This document shows positions 25,148 to 34,072 of a DNA stretch of 60,523 nt, in pieces. Below the pieces are notes generated by a model. It saw only the letters and a list, made by a program, of their open reading frames with translations. It did no database searches and was not told where the DNA came from. The position numbers and the translations under genes are program-made. The stretch covers positions 1 to 60,523 of the forward strand of contig CAJMSU010000007.1 of assembly GCA_905216155.1 (NCBI GenBank). Reading direction: 5' to 3'. The stretch comes from an uncultured bacterium (GTDB lineage: Bacteria; Bacillota_I; Bacilli_A; RF39; UBA660). Each line of letters begins with the position of its first letter. Within the stretch, counting starts at the first letter, position 1.

Positions 25148-25643
25148 TAAGAATATTTAACAATAATATTAATAAGAATGTAGTTGCGCTCTTTAATTGG
25201 TACCTAGTAATATAACATCTTTCATATATAGCAGATAAATCATCTACTATATCTACTATCCAACTTTCCAAATACTTAGGTGGAGTAAATGTTACCGGGA
25301 ACATATGAGTCTTAATTATATCAATTTGTTTATTATCAAGATCGAAATATTTTAATGAATTACTAACAGCACAATCAGGATGATGCCTTAATTTAGCAAT
25401 TCCATTTTCACTATCCACCTCATCTAAGAAAAAGTCATGTAGTAAAGCTGCTTCAGCCGTTTTTTTATAATCAAGTTTTAAAAACTTTGTTACTTTATAC
25501 GAATAATAAGCAACCCTCATACAATGATCATATCTAGTAATACCATGATGCGTAATATCTTTTGTTTTTTGAAATTCTTTATGAGTTGCAATATAGTCTA
25601 TTATTCTAATAAAGTCTTCATCTATATAATAATCTCTATTCAT
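25137..25643 (-). CDS. HD-domain metal-dependent phosphohydrolase
   Basis: 168 residues. The conserved pattern TRYDHCMRVAYYSYKVTKF, AALLHDFF (the HD pair) and a later HMFP/Asp set (IVDIVDDLSAIYE) match small HD hydrolases. Substrates in this family range from nucleotides to (p)ppGpp; none can be chosen here. The last 25 residues (TTFLLILLLNILKIR) are unusually hydrophobic for a soluble hydrolase and could be a C-terminal membrane anchor. SD AAAGGAAG precedes ATG 25643. Confidence 0.83.
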   Translation of the reverse strand: MNRDYYIDEDFIRIIDYIATHKEFQKTKDITHHGITRYDHCMRVAYYSYKVTKFLKLDYKKTAEAALLHDFFLDEVDSENGIAKLRHHPDCAVSNSLKYFDLDNKQIDIIKTHMFPVTFTPPKYLESWIVDIVDDLSAIYERCYITRYQLKSATTFLLILLLNILKIR

Positions 25644-25799
25644 ATTAACTTCCTTTGCTTATTTATTTTATGCCACATTTTCCTACATAATGATAGCATA
25701 TAAACCAATCTATCACAACAAAAGATATTTCAAATTCTTCTATTGGACAATTTCTTTACATCTATAAAACGCCTCTTAATTATAGCAGATTTTATTAAT

Positions 25800-27110
25800 T
25801 TATACAAGTTCTTCCAATATTTTTGCTAATTCCTCACTCTCTTCCTCAGTAACATCCTCTTTTTGTATTTCTTTATTAAACCATACTGGAGTATCATTAT
25901 TCTTTACTTTTATTCTAGAATTAACATTTTTCACTTTATCCTTATTTAAAATTTTCTTATTTTTCTTATGTTCTTTTTCAGTTATTCGCATAGCCTCTTC
26001 TACAGTTTCTATATTTAATCTCTTCCATTGACCAGCTATTGTTTCTACATAACTTTTTTTCAATTGCTCATTATTAATTTTTAAAACATAAGCAATTAAT
26101 ACATTTACAACTCCAGGATTTAATTTTTGATCAATAAGTAAATTTTCTATTAATCGTTTATCCCTATTAGTTGGTTCAGCTCCTTTATATTTTGCCTTTA
26201 AAAATTGATACGGAGTTAAATTCTCAAATGTATATACCATTTTAGCCCATTTAGAATTATCACCAACAGGTTTCTTTAAATAATCAGGTTGCTTATTATA
26301 TATAAGGGTTGGCAAGTTACCATTCGCCTCAAATTGATAATAATCCCTACAACTTTTTCTAAGTTTTACTTTATCAATTAAACCCTTTTCATTAATTGCA
26401 TCTCTTATTAAACTCTGCATAGTAATTGTATCCAAATTATAAGTAAAACTTAAAGAATTTATTAACTCCTTTATATCTTTCGTAAAACACTTTTCATTTA
26501 TCATTGATTCTGGAAGAGAAGATATCAACATATTAAAATCAATGCCTTTATTTATCTTAATATTATTAGAATCTTTTTTAGTAATATCTGATGACATTTC
26601 TAAAATATTCCCAGTAACAGATGTAAATACATCATCAAAGTTAGATGTAATATCCTCATAATCTCTTAAATTTATTCTCGGTATTTTATAATAATTTAAT
26701 ATTTTTTCATATTCTTTTTTACCCAAATTATTGTATAGTACAATATTTAAAATAGGATGATTAAAAAATTCATGCGCAGAAATAGGAGAATAAATCAAAT
26801 AAACATAATTATTAATATTTCCCTTTTTTAAATAGGTTTTTATAAGACCAGTTGCTTCTAATTTCTCACGTGCTATTACAATATCTTCCAACCTTAACTG
26901 CATAGTAGCCATAAGATGATGATGAGTTAAATCATCACTCATTACTTGTAATTTATCTAAGTCATCTATTAACGTAAAATATAACGAAGTAGCAGTGTAA
27001 CCTATAATTGGTTGATATAACATACTTATTATTTTTTTATCACTTTCATTAAGTGTAGTTTTATTAATTACTGTATATGTATCAGCTGGTAAAATTGTAA
27101 TATTTTGCAT
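25800..27110 (-). CDS. dnaB: Replication initiation and membrane attachment protein, DnaB/DnaD family (Bacillus-type DnaB)
   Basis: 436 residues. The N-terminal winged-helix region (LPADTYTVINKTTLNESDKKIISMLYQPIIG, then TMQLRLEDIVIAREKLEATGLIKTY) matches the Bacillus DnaB primosomal protein, which loads helicase at oriC together with DnaD and DnaI. The central region (LTPYQFLKAKYKGAEPTNRD...) is the DnaB_2/DnaD-like conserved domain. The C-terminus is charged and low complexity, as usual. It is not the replicative helicase. dnaI, its usual neighbour, is not in the window. ATG 27110 has SD AGGTGA; the GTG at 27119 lies inside that SD. Confidence 0.87.
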   Translation of the reverse strand: MQNITILPADTYTVINKTTLNESDKKIISMLYQPIIGYTATSLYFTLIDDLDKLQVMSDDLTHHHLMATMQLRLEDIVIAREKLEATGLIKTYLKKGNINNYVYLIYSPISAHEFFNHPILNIVLYNNLGKKEYEKILNYYKIPRINLRDYEDITSNFDDVFTSVTGNILEMSSDITKKDSNNIKINKGIDFNMLISSLPESMINEKCFTKDIKELINSLSFTYNLDTITMQSLIRDAINEKGLIDKVKLRKSCRDYYQFEANGNLPTLIYNKQPDYLKKPVGDNSKWAKMVYTFENLTPYQFLKAKYKGAEPTNRDKRLIENLLIDQKLNPGVVNVLIAYVLKINNEQLKKSYVETIAGQWKRLNIETVEEAMRITEKEHKKNKKILNKDKVKNVNSRIKVKNNDTPVWFNKEIQKEDVTEEESEELAKILEELV

Positions 27111-27244
27111 ATAAATCACCTAGATATATAATACAATGAAATAATAAAAAAAGAAAGAATTTATTTAAGTTCTTCTCTTAGTAATTTATTAAATTAAAAT
27201 ATAAAATTAGTATCAATTAACAAGTTTAATAGTTTATTAAAAAA

Positions 27245-28012
27245 TTAATATAATCCTAAAAATTTAAATATCATCATATTATCTATCTGTAAAAAATAAA
27301 CAAGCGTAAATGCTAATACAAGAAAAGGACCAAAAGGAATCAATTTATCTTTTGTTTTATATAATGAAATAAATGATATTGGTAAAGCAATTAAACTTCC
27401 TATAAATATTGTTAAAATACCAATTAAAGGATTTAAAACAAGTCCAAATACAAACATTAACTTAATATCTCCACCACCAAGTGATTCCTTCTTAAATACC
27501 TTATTACCAAAAAGCATTATTAAATACATAATAGAAAATAATAAGATACCACTACCTATATGTTTTGCTAATTCTACAATTCCATAACCTAAATATTTAA
27601 CTATCATAAAATAAATAGAAAAAAACACTAAAACTTCATCTGGTATTATTAAATAGTTTATATCACTAACTGTAATTATTACTAATAATGATACAATTCC
27701 TAAAGCTATTAATAAGTTATAAGATATACCAAAACTATAATAAGAAACAGCAAATAATATACCAGTAAATAACTCCATTAAAGGATTATTAATATTTATT
27801 TTGTTATGACAATATCTGCATTTTCCCTTTAGAAAAATATATGAAAAAATGGGAATAGTCTCAAATTTAGTAAGATTATGAAAACACTTATCACAATGAT
27901 TCTTTGAAAAAAATTCTACATCTTCATCAGCTAATCTAATACCAACAGTAACAAAAAATTCTCCCATTATAACACCCAAAACAAAAAAGAGAATTAAATA
28001 TATAATATTCAT
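27245..28012 (-). CDS. pilD: Prepilin leader peptidase / N-methyltransferase
   Basis: 255-residue membrane protease of the PilD/ComC/GspO family. The cytoplasmic zinc loop has two CxxC pairs (C40-C43, C65-C68). The two catalytic aspartates are intact: Asp117 in SDINYLIIPD and Asp182 in GGGDIKLM. It cleaves after the Gly of prepilin signals and methylates the new N-terminus; its substrates should be the three giant pilins in the window and any minor pilins elsewhere. SD AAGGAGG precedes ATG 28012. It starts 12 nt after pilC. Confidence 0.95.
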   Translation of the reverse strand: MNIIYLILFFVLGVIMGEFFVTVGIRLADEDVEFFSKNHCDKCFHNLTKFETIPIFSYIFLKGKCRYCHNKININNPLMELFTGILFAVSYYSFGISYNLLIALGIVSLLVIITVSDINYLIIPDEVLVFFSIYFMIVKYLGYGIVELAKHIGSGILLFSIMYLIMLFGNKVFKKESLGGGDIKLMFVFGLVLNPLIGILTIFIGSLIALPISFISLYKTKDKLIPFGPFLVLAFTLVYFLQIDNMMIFKFLGLY

Positions 28013-28023
28013 ATTTTTCCTCC

Positions 28024-29460
28024 TTATTTTATTTGTCCATAAATACTAAACATTGGCTCTACAATAGATAAAAGAATAACACCAACTATTGCAGCCAAAG
28101 TACATATCATCATTGGTTCCATCAAACTTTTTAACTGATCTATCATAGTCTTATGTAAATTTTGAAAATGATCAGCAACCTTTTCCATCATAAGTCCAAG
28201 CTGCCCAGTTCTCTCTCCAGTTACTAACATTTCATATGCCACAACAGGAAAGGCCCATTCTCCTTTAAAAGACTCTGAAATTGAATCTCCTTTTCCTAAG
28301 TTATATAAAGCCTTATTAATAATTCTTTTGTATACTTCATTATCAGTAATATTAGAAAGTATCTCCATACTGTCTGTTATAAATACACCATGATTTATTA
28401 AAGAAGCAAATGTCTTAGTAAAAGTTGATACCTGACTATATATTATAATATTTTTTATTACTGGAATATGCATTAACACAGTCTGTATAAATAGTCTAAC
28501 ACTTTTTACATTTTTATATGAATATCCAATTATACCTATTAAAAGGACTAGTACCAACACAATATATATTATATTATTCTTAACAAAATTACTTATAGCT
28601 AAAATTACCAAAGTTAGTTTTGGTAGTGTTGCATTATTTTCCTCAAACATAGTTGCAAATTGTGGAACTAAATATGTAAGCATAAATATTAATACTCCAA
28701 AAGCAACAATCAAAACAACAATTGGATAAGTAACAGCAGAAATCATTTGTTTTCTCGTTCTCTCTATTGATGTATAATAATCTGCCATATCATCAAGTAT
28801 TGATGGTAAATCTCCAGTCATCTCAGCTGTTTTTACCATATTAATTAAAAGTTTAGGAAACACCTTAGATTGCTTTTCCATTGCTTCTGATAGACTTTCA
28901 CCCTTTAATAATTCATATACTAATCTTTGAAAGGCTTTCTTATTTGCTTGCTTTGTTGATTGTTTTGCTAAAACCTTAACTGAATCAACTAATGGTATAC
29001 CTGACTTTATATAAGTTGATAACTGTGTTAAAGAAAAAGCTAAATCAGATGTTTTAAATTTTTTAAAGTCATTTAGCTCTATATCATAAGCAGCCCTTGG
29101 CGTTACTGAGACAACTTCATAATTTTGAGATATCAAAAAGTTTCTTACCTCTGATTCACTCTCAGCTTCAAACGTTCCCTTTTCTTTTTTATTCATAGCA
29201 TTAATAACAACATATCTATATTTTATAAGTGGCCTATCCGGTGCTTTTTTAATACTTTTCTTTTTTAGTCTATCATCTAAATCTTGAATATTATCAGAGA
29301 CATTATTATTATCAGGAATCCTTTGATGTTCCTTCAATTCATTTTGATCTTTTATATCAATTAATTTATCTTCTGTTTTACTAAAGATTTTTTTTGGTAT
29401 ACTAAAGACTTTTTCTACACCATGATAAATCATTATAAATGGTTTTAATAATATGTCCAT
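28024..29460 (-). CDS. pilC: Type IV pilus / type II secretion inner-membrane platform protein
   Basis: 478 residues of the PilC/GspF family: two repeated GspF domains (FKTSDLAFSLTQLSTYIKSGIPL...; YSQVSTFTKTFASLINHGVFIT...), each with the VxxGExxG-type phrases (TAEMTGDLPSIL; VTGERTGQLG), and three membrane helices. A 150-residue N-terminal extension holds a short degenerate domain (KGTFEAESESEVRNFL). It should bind the assembly ATPase PilB, which is not in this window, nor are PilT or PilM. The partner gene pilD follows 12 nt downstream; together they form a minimal pilus operon. SD AAGGAGG precedes ATG 29460. Confidence 0.93.
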   Translation of the reverse strand: MDILLKPFIMIYHGVEKVFSIPKKIFSKTEDKLIDIKDQNELKEHQRIPDNNNVSDNIQDLDDRLKKKSIKKAPDRPLIKYRYVVINAMNKKEKGTFEAESESEVRNFLISQNYEVVSVTPRAAYDIELNDFKKFKTSDLAFSLTQLSTYIKSGIPLVDSVKVLAKQSTKQANKKAFQRLVYELLKGESLSEAMEKQSKVFPKLLINMVKTAEMTGDLPSILDDMADYYTSIERTRKQMISAVTYPIVVLIVAFGVLIFMLTYLVPQFATMFEENNATLPKLTLVILAISNFVKNNIIYIVLVLVLLIGIIGYSYKNVKSVRLFIQTVLMHIPVIKNIIIYSQVSTFTKTFASLINHGVFITDSMEILSNITDNEVYKRIINKALYNLGKGDSISESFKGEWAFPVVAYEMLVTGERTGQLGLMMEKVADHFQNLHKTMIDQLKSLMEPMMICTLAAIVGVILLSIVEPMFSIYGQIK

Positions 29461-29571
29461 ATGTATACCTCCTTATCATAGTTAAGTATAACATATTATA
29501 TTTTTTTTTGAAATATAATTATTAACTTTTTAGACCACGTTTACATATATTAATATAAAGAGGTGGTATAT

Positions 29572-29889
29572 GTGTTTAATTATCCATATATGAATATGGC
29601 AAAACCAAGCCTTTTTGGAAGAGCATCAACTCTTGCCAAAGGAATTAATTGGTCAGGGTTATTAGATGGTACACAAAAAACTTTAGGAGTAATTAATCAA
29701 GCTATACCAGTTGTATATCAAGTAAAACCAATTATTAATAATGCAAAAACTATGTTTAGAATTGCTAATTCTATGAAAAGTAGTAATGACAATAATAACT
29801 CGACAACTAATACTAATACCAATATATCTAATAATAATTTTTCAAATAATAATACAACCTCTACTAATAAACCAATTTTCTACATCTAA
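29572..29889 (+). CDS. Small YqfQ/VrrA-like protein
   Basis: 105-residue product beginning MFNYPYMNMAKPSLFGR; a GTG start at 29572 is chosen since AGGTGG lies 5 nt upstream. The core phrases WSGLLDGTQKTLGVINQAIP and VVYQVKPIINNAKTMFR resemble the Bacillus YqfQ/VrrA family, in which the C-terminal half is low-complexity (here Asn/Thr/Ser-rich). Function of the family is poorly known. The gene is divergent from pilC and convergent with tgt, with a shared terminator. Nothing in the sequence indicates a secretion signal. Confidence 0.6.
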   Translation: MFNYPYMNMAKPSLFGRASTLAKGINWSGLLDGTQKTLGVINQAIPVVYQVKPIINNAKTMFRIANSMKSSNDNNNSTTNTNTNISNNNFSNNNTTSTNKPIFYI

Positions 29890-29913
29890 AAAGAGCAATT
29901 ACTTGCTCTTTTG
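29888..29913. terminator. Bidirectional terminator between the YqfQ-like gene and tgt
   Basis: AAAAGAGCAA (29889-29898) and TTGCTCTTTT (29903-29912) form a perfect 10-bp stem with a 4-nt loop and T runs on both exits. Confidence 0.9.
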
Positions 29914-31020
29914 ATATTTTTGTTCAAATTTTTCCTTATATTCCAAAATATTATCATTTTTTATAGCGTCCCTTAACTCTTCGGTTAACTTTATCAAAAA
30001 TCTTATATTATGAATTGATAAAAGTCTACCACCAAGAGTCTCTTTTGTTGTTATTAAGTGTCTTATATATGCCTTTGAATAATTTCTACAAGTATAGCAG
30101 TCACACTCTTCATCTACCGGTGACATATCTTCCTTAAACTTTGAATTATTTAAATTTATTTTTCCATATCTAGTAAATGCTTGCCCATGTCTTGCAATTC
30201 TAGTAGGTAAAACACAATCAAATATATCTATTCCTCTAATTACACCTTCAATTATATCAATTGGATCTCCTACTCCCATTAAATATCTAACTTTATCTTC
30301 TGGTAAGTATCTTACACCGTCTTCTACCATCTTATACATAGTTGGTTTATCTTCACCTACTGATGTACCTCCAATGCTATAACCATCAAAGTTCATCTTA
30401 ACAGTTTCCTTACAACTATATTCACGCAAATCCTTAAATTCTCCACCTTGAACAATTCCAAATAGAGCTTGATTTTCGTTACTATGAACTTTTTTACCAC
30501 GTGCTGCCCATCTAAGAGTTCTTTCAACTGATTTTTTCATATATTCATATGTTACAGGATATGGTGGACATTCATCAAAACTCATAGCAATATCACTATC
30601 CAACTTATTTTGAATTTCAATTGACTTTTCTGGAGTTAAAAACAATTTTTTACCATCTATATGACTTTTAAAATGAACTCCTTCTTCTGTTATATCTTTT
30701 TCTTTATTCTTAGCAAGTGAAAATACTTGAAAGCCACCTGAATCTGTCAATATAGGACCATTCCAATTCATAAATTTATGAAGGCCTCCACAATTTGCAA
30801 TAACATCTTCTCCAGGTCTTAACCATAAATGATATGTATTGGATAAAATTATTCCAGAATTTACATCCTTCAACTCTTCAGGAGATAATGATTTTACAGT
30901 TGCTCTAGTACCAACAGGCATAAACATTGGTGTATCATACGTACCATAATTAGTTTTAATTTTACCCAGTCTAGCCTTCGAATTAGCTTCTTTTTTTAAT
31001 AATGTATATTCTATTTTCAT
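29899..31020 (-). CDS. tgt: Queuine tRNA-ribosyltransferase (tRNA-guanine transglycosylase)
   Basis: 373 residues with the bacterial TGT signatures: MPVGTRATVKSLSPEEL, the catalytic region TDSGGFQVFS, SFDECPPYP, GIVQGGEF, YSIGGTSVGE, PTRIARHGQAFTR and the zinc site CDCYTCRNYSKAYIRHL. It exchanges guanine-34 for preQ1 in GUN-anticodon tRNAs, so the cell uses queuosine. It ends the trmD group, 19 nt after the 145-residue gene. SD AAGGAG precedes ATG 31020. Confidence 0.97.
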   Translation of the reverse strand: MKIEYTLLKKEANSKARLGKIKTNYGTYDTPMFMPVGTRATVKSLSPEELKDVNSGIILSNTYHLWLRPGEDVIANCGGLHKFMNWNGPILTDSGGFQVFSLAKNKEKDITEEGVHFKSHIDGKKLFLTPEKSIEIQNKLDSDIAMSFDECPPYPVTYEYMKKSVERTLRWAARGKKVHSNENQALFGIVQGGEFKDLREYSCKETVKMNFDGYSIGGTSVGEDKPTMYKMVEDGVRYLPEDKVRYLMGVGDPIDIIEGVIRGIDIFDCVLPTRIARHGQAFTRYGKINLNNSKFKEDMSPVDEECDCYTCRNYSKAYIRHLITTKETLGGRLLSIHNIRFLIKLTEELRDAIKNDNILEYKEKFEQKYQKSK

Positions 31021-31039
31021 AATTACTCTCCTTCATTAA

Positions 31040-31477
31040 TTATCTACTTTTTCCTATAGTATTTTCATACGCTATTTGACTTTCTATAAACTTCATCTTA
31101 GCTTCTTTTTGTAATATTTTTAATTGTTTAGACATAACTTCCAAATCTTTTTTTTCTAAAAAAATTCTATATTTATTTTTTACTTCCTGTCTAAATTTTT
31201 CTATTTGATTCAAAACTTCTCTATAAACATCCCCAGATTCTTCATCACTTACTAATAATTCAGTTAAAATAGCAATTAATTTTTTATATAGCTTACTTAC
31301 CTTTTTTACTACCAATGGATTAGCTAGCTTTTTATCAATAATTACTATATTAGTTACCACCGAATCTTTTATTTTAATCTTTTTATTTCTAGTAGGCATT
31401 AAAAAACCAATAACATTAATATCTTGTATTTTTCTTTTTTCTTTTCTTCTTCTATCTGGTTTTTTTATAATATACAT
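31040..31477 (-). CDS. Uncharacterised basic coiled-coil protein between trmD and tgt
   Basis: 145 residues, not recognised. The N-terminus is very basic (KKPDRRRKEKRK), followed by KKIKIKDSVVTNIVIIDKKLAN and long amphipathic helices with Lys/Glu/Leu periodicity (about 60-140). No membrane segment, signal peptide or Cys. RNA binding or ribosome-assembly work would fit the context (rimM, trmD and tgt are all tRNA/ribosome genes) but that is inference. In many Bacillota rplS follows trmD; rplS is absent here and this gene occupies the spot. SD AGGTGA, overlapping the trmD stop, supports the ATG. Confidence 0.68.
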   Translation of the reverse strand: MYIIKKPDRRRKEKRKIQDINVIGFLMPTRNKKIKIKDSVVTNIVIIDKKLANPLVVKKVSKLYKKLIAILTELLVSDEESGDVYREVLNQIEKFRQEVKNKYRIFLEKKDLEVMSKQLKILQKEAKMKFIESQIAYENTIGKSR

Positions 31478-31488
31478 CTATTCTTCAC

Positions 31489-32154
31489 CTACTTACTTAA
31501 TAAATCTGGTCTTTTTTCTTTTGTCTTTTTTAAACTCTGGTCCATTCGCCAATTTGCTATTTTTTTATGATCACCTGATAATAAAACTTCTGGTACTTCC
31601 ATACCTTTATATATTCTTGGCTTAGTATAAGTTGGATAATCCAATAAATTATTGTTAAAGGAATCATTCTTATGAGACTCTTCCTCTATTACTCCAGGTA
31701 ATAATCTTACTATTGAATCAACAATTACCATACTAGCAAGCTCACCACCCGTTAATACATAATCACCTATGCTTAACTCCAAATCACAAATTGATCTAAT
31801 TCTCTCATCAAAGCCCTCATAATGACCTGCTATCAAAATTAAATGTTTCTCTTTTGAAAGATTGTAAGCCATCTCTTGATTATATGTTTTTCCATCCGGT
31901 GTTAAAAGTATTACTTTAGAATAATCTTTTCTTATTGCCTCAACACAATCAAATATTGGTTGACATGTTAAAACCATACCGGCACCACCACCATATGGTG
32001 TATCATCAACCTTATTATGAGGATCAGTTGTATAATCCCTAAAATTATATATATTAATTTCAACTTTTTTATCTTCTATTGCCCTTTTAATAATTGATGA
32101 TGAAAAAATATTTTCAAACATTTCCGGAAATAAAGTTAAAATATCTATTTTCAT
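31489..32154 (-). CDS. trmD: tRNA (guanine-N1)-methyltransferase
   Basis: 221-residue SPOUT methylase that makes m1G37 in tRNA. Signatures DILTLFPEMF, DTPYGGGAGMVL, HYEGFDERI, SIGDYVLTGGE and PEVLLSGDHKKIANWR are complete, including the trefoil-knot SAM site. rimM lies 12 nt upstream. SD AAGGTGGT precedes ATG 32154. The stop TAG coincides with the SD of the next gene. Confidence 0.97.
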   Translation of the reverse strand: MKIDILTLFPEMFENIFSSSIIKRAIEDKKVEINIYNFRDYTTDPHNKVDDTPYGGGAGMVLTCQPIFDCVEAIRKDYSKVILLTPDGKTYNQEMAYNLSKEKHLILIAGHYEGFDERIRSICDLELSIGDYVLTGGELASMVIVDSIVRLLPGVIEEESHKNDSFNNNLLDYPTYTKPRIYKGMEVPEVLLSGDHKKIANWRMDQSLKKTKEKRPDLLSK

Positions 32155-32166
32155 AAAACTACCACC

Positions 32167-32646
32167 TTAAATACCACTTATTAACTCTACTATTAATTCT
32201 TGCTTTTTTTTATCTATTCTTTTTACCATAGGAGAATTAATTGGTATTAATATTTCTCTATCTAACATAATTCTCAATATTTTATTATCTTTGCTTGCTA
32301 AGAAAATTTCTTTTATTATTCCTCTTTTTCCATCAGTTGTCAATACTTGATAATTGATTAAGTCTTCATCCAACACTTCATCATTACCTAATTTTAAATT
32401 TTCTTTTTTAAAATATACCTTCTTTTTCAAAAGAAATAAAACTTCATTAATATCCTTATAATCATTTAGCCTAACCATATCAAAGTTTTTGTGTTTTCTA
32501 TATGTTTTTATTTTATAATTTTTATTATCTATTATTAAATCATTTCCTACTACAAATACTCTATCTTTGTATAAAAAATCACTAATAATTCTAAGTTCTC
32601 CCTTTATTCCATGGGTTGATACAATTTTTCCTATATATATATTCAT
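32167..32646 (-). CDS. rimM: Ribosome maturation factor RimM
   Basis: 159 residues. N-terminal phrase GKIVSTHGIKGELRI, then the middle LKKKVYF region and the C-terminal PRC-barrel part ending in PMVKRIDKKKQELIVE, match RimM, which helps 16S rRNA/S19 assembly. It abuts the rRNA methylase stop and lacks a clear SD, so translation is probably coupled. trmD follows. Confidence 0.92.
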   Translation of the reverse strand: MNIYIGKIVSTHGIKGELRIISDFLYKDRVFVVGNDLIIDNKNYKIKTYRKHKNFDMVRLNDYKDINEVLFLLKKKVYFKKENLKLGNDEVLDEDLINYQVLTTDGKRGIIKEIFLASKDNKILRIMLDREILIPINSPMVKRIDKKKQELIVELISGI

Positions 32647-33381
32647 CTATCTATTAAGCTCATAAAGTAGAATACTTGTTGCTACTGCAACATTTAAACT
32701 TTCTACTTCTTCTTTCATTTTTATATATAAATTCTTATCACACAAATTACTTACTTCTACTCTTACACCATTACCTTCATTTCCCATTACAAGTGCATAT
32801 CTTTTTTTATCTTTCTGTTTTAATTCTCTTACATCACTTCCATAATCAACACTAGTTCCATAAACTGGTATTTCCATATTCTTTATAATTTTTATTGCTT
32901 CTTTAATATCAGTATTTATTATGTTTATATGAAATATCATTCCCTGTGTAGCACGAAGTACTTTAGGATTATATAACTCTACACTATTTTCTGATAAAAT
33001 TATTGTATCAACGCCAAATGCCTTTGCACTTCTTATTATAGTACCAAGATTTCCAGGATCTTGTAATTCATCTAATAATAAGATTTTATCACCTGTAATA
33101 TCATATGACTCACGTTTTTTACATAAAGCCATAACTGTAGGTGCTGTAGTCATAGTAGATATTTTTTCCATTATTTCTTTAGTTACATAAACATAAGGAC
33201 AATCAAGTGGCAACGCTTCATCCTCTTCTAAAATAAGTTCAATAATTAATCCAGTTTTAAATGCCTCTAATACTAAATGCATTCCCTCAACTATAAATTC
33301 TCCATATTCTTCCCTATATTTTTTTCTTTGTAATTTTCTATATTTTTTTACCTTTTCATTATCTAAACTTGTTATTATCAT
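32647..33381 (-). CDS. TrmH/SpoU-family RNA 2'-O-methyltransferase
   Basis: 244 residues. N-terminal substrate-binding part (MIITSLDNEKVKKYRKL... EFIVEGMHLVLEA) then the SPOUT knot with LLDELQDPGNLGTIIRSA, MGNEGNGV and the C-terminal LNVAVATSILLYEL, matching the YsgA/RlmB-type 23S rRNA methylases. Target nucleotide cannot be told from sequence. Start ATG overlaps the ygjP-like stop by one base (taATG), with AAGGAG just upstream: tight translational coupling. Confidence 0.9.
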   Translation of the reverse strand: MIITSLDNEKVKKYRKLQRKKYREEYGEFIVEGMHLVLEAFKTGLIIELILEEDEALPLDCPYVYVTKEIMEKISTMTTAPTVMALCKKRESYDITGDKILLLDELQDPGNLGTIIRSAKAFGVDTIILSENSVELYNPKVLRATQGMIFHINIINTDIKEAIKIIKNMEIPVYGTSVDYGSDVRELKQKDKKRYALVMGNEGNGVRVEVSNLCDKNLYIKMKEEVESLNVAVATSILLYELNR

Positions 33382-34019
33382 TAAAACTCCTTCATTTCTT
33401 TTCTATATTTTTTATAATCACCAATATTTTCCTCTACTAAATTCCAAAACTCTCTAGAATGATTAGGATGAATTAAATGGGATAATTCATGTACTATTAC
33501 ATAATCTAAATATTTAGAATCTCTTTTTATTAATTCTAAATTAAGAGTAACAGTCTTTAACTTTATATTACATACTCCCCATCTTGTTGTCATTTTTCTA
33601 ATTTTAAGATTTGGATAAGGAATTGTTTTAGTAAAATTTTTATACATCAAATCCAAATGCTCACTAAATATTTCCTTTGCCTGTTTTTTATACCACTTAT
33701 CAATATCTAATTTTTTATTAATAAAAACCTTTGTATCTCCAAATGATATATCACAATAATCAACATAAACAATATCATATTTTTTTCCTAGATAATAAAA
33801 GCCTTGATTATTTTCTCTTTTTATTAATTGAGCCTCAATCATTTTAACTACTTTAGAATAGTTTTCATCAAGTAATTTAGATATTGCTTTGTCACTTGTA
33901 AATGTATTAGTAGTTACTAAAATCTTTAAATCATTTTTTACTCTAATATAAGTATTACGATTACTTACCTTTCTTTGTATTTCTACATCATAATCCTTAA
34001 AGTCTACAGTAAATTTCAT
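33381..34019 (-). CDS. YgjP/SprT-like zinc metallopeptidase-family protein
   Basis: 212 residues of the UPF0028/YgjP family. The zinc motif is HELSHLIHPNHSREFW, with Glu between the two helix His residues, and the RWGVCNIKLKTVTLN phrase just before it is diagnostic. These proteins are probably proteases or chaperone-like, with unknown targets. It is the first gene of the RNA-modification group. SD was not strong. The short upstream gap holds the terminator of the next gene, so its promoter is not obvious. Confidence 0.86.
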   Translation of the reverse strand: MKFTVDFKDYDVEIQRKVSNRNTYIRVKNDLKILVTTNTFTSDKAISKLLDENYSKVVKMIEAQLIKRENNQGFYYLGKKYDIVYVDYCDISFGDTKVFINKKLDIDKWYKKQAKEIFSEHLDLMYKNFTKTIPYPNLKIRKMTTRWGVCNIKLKTVTLNLELIKRDSKYLDYVIVHELSHLIHPNHSREFWNLVEENIGDYKKYRKEMKEF

Positions 34020-34042
34020 AATACCACCAACATTATTTTACT

Positions 34043-34072
34043 ATAAAAAGAAAAAAAAGAAAAGTTATTTAC
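34043..34072 (-). terminator. Probable terminator of the membrane-anchored gene at 34065
   Basis: GAAAGT-type arms around AAATA with a long T/C-T run on the minus strand; the stop codon TAA lies in the loop. The stem is short, with one bulge. Confidence 0.5.

Noticed and set aside
28024..29460. Type II secretion rather than pilus function
   Set aside because: The family covers both, but the organism is Gram-positive with no outer membrane and has prepilin-type proteins, so pilus or pseudopilus is the sensible reading.
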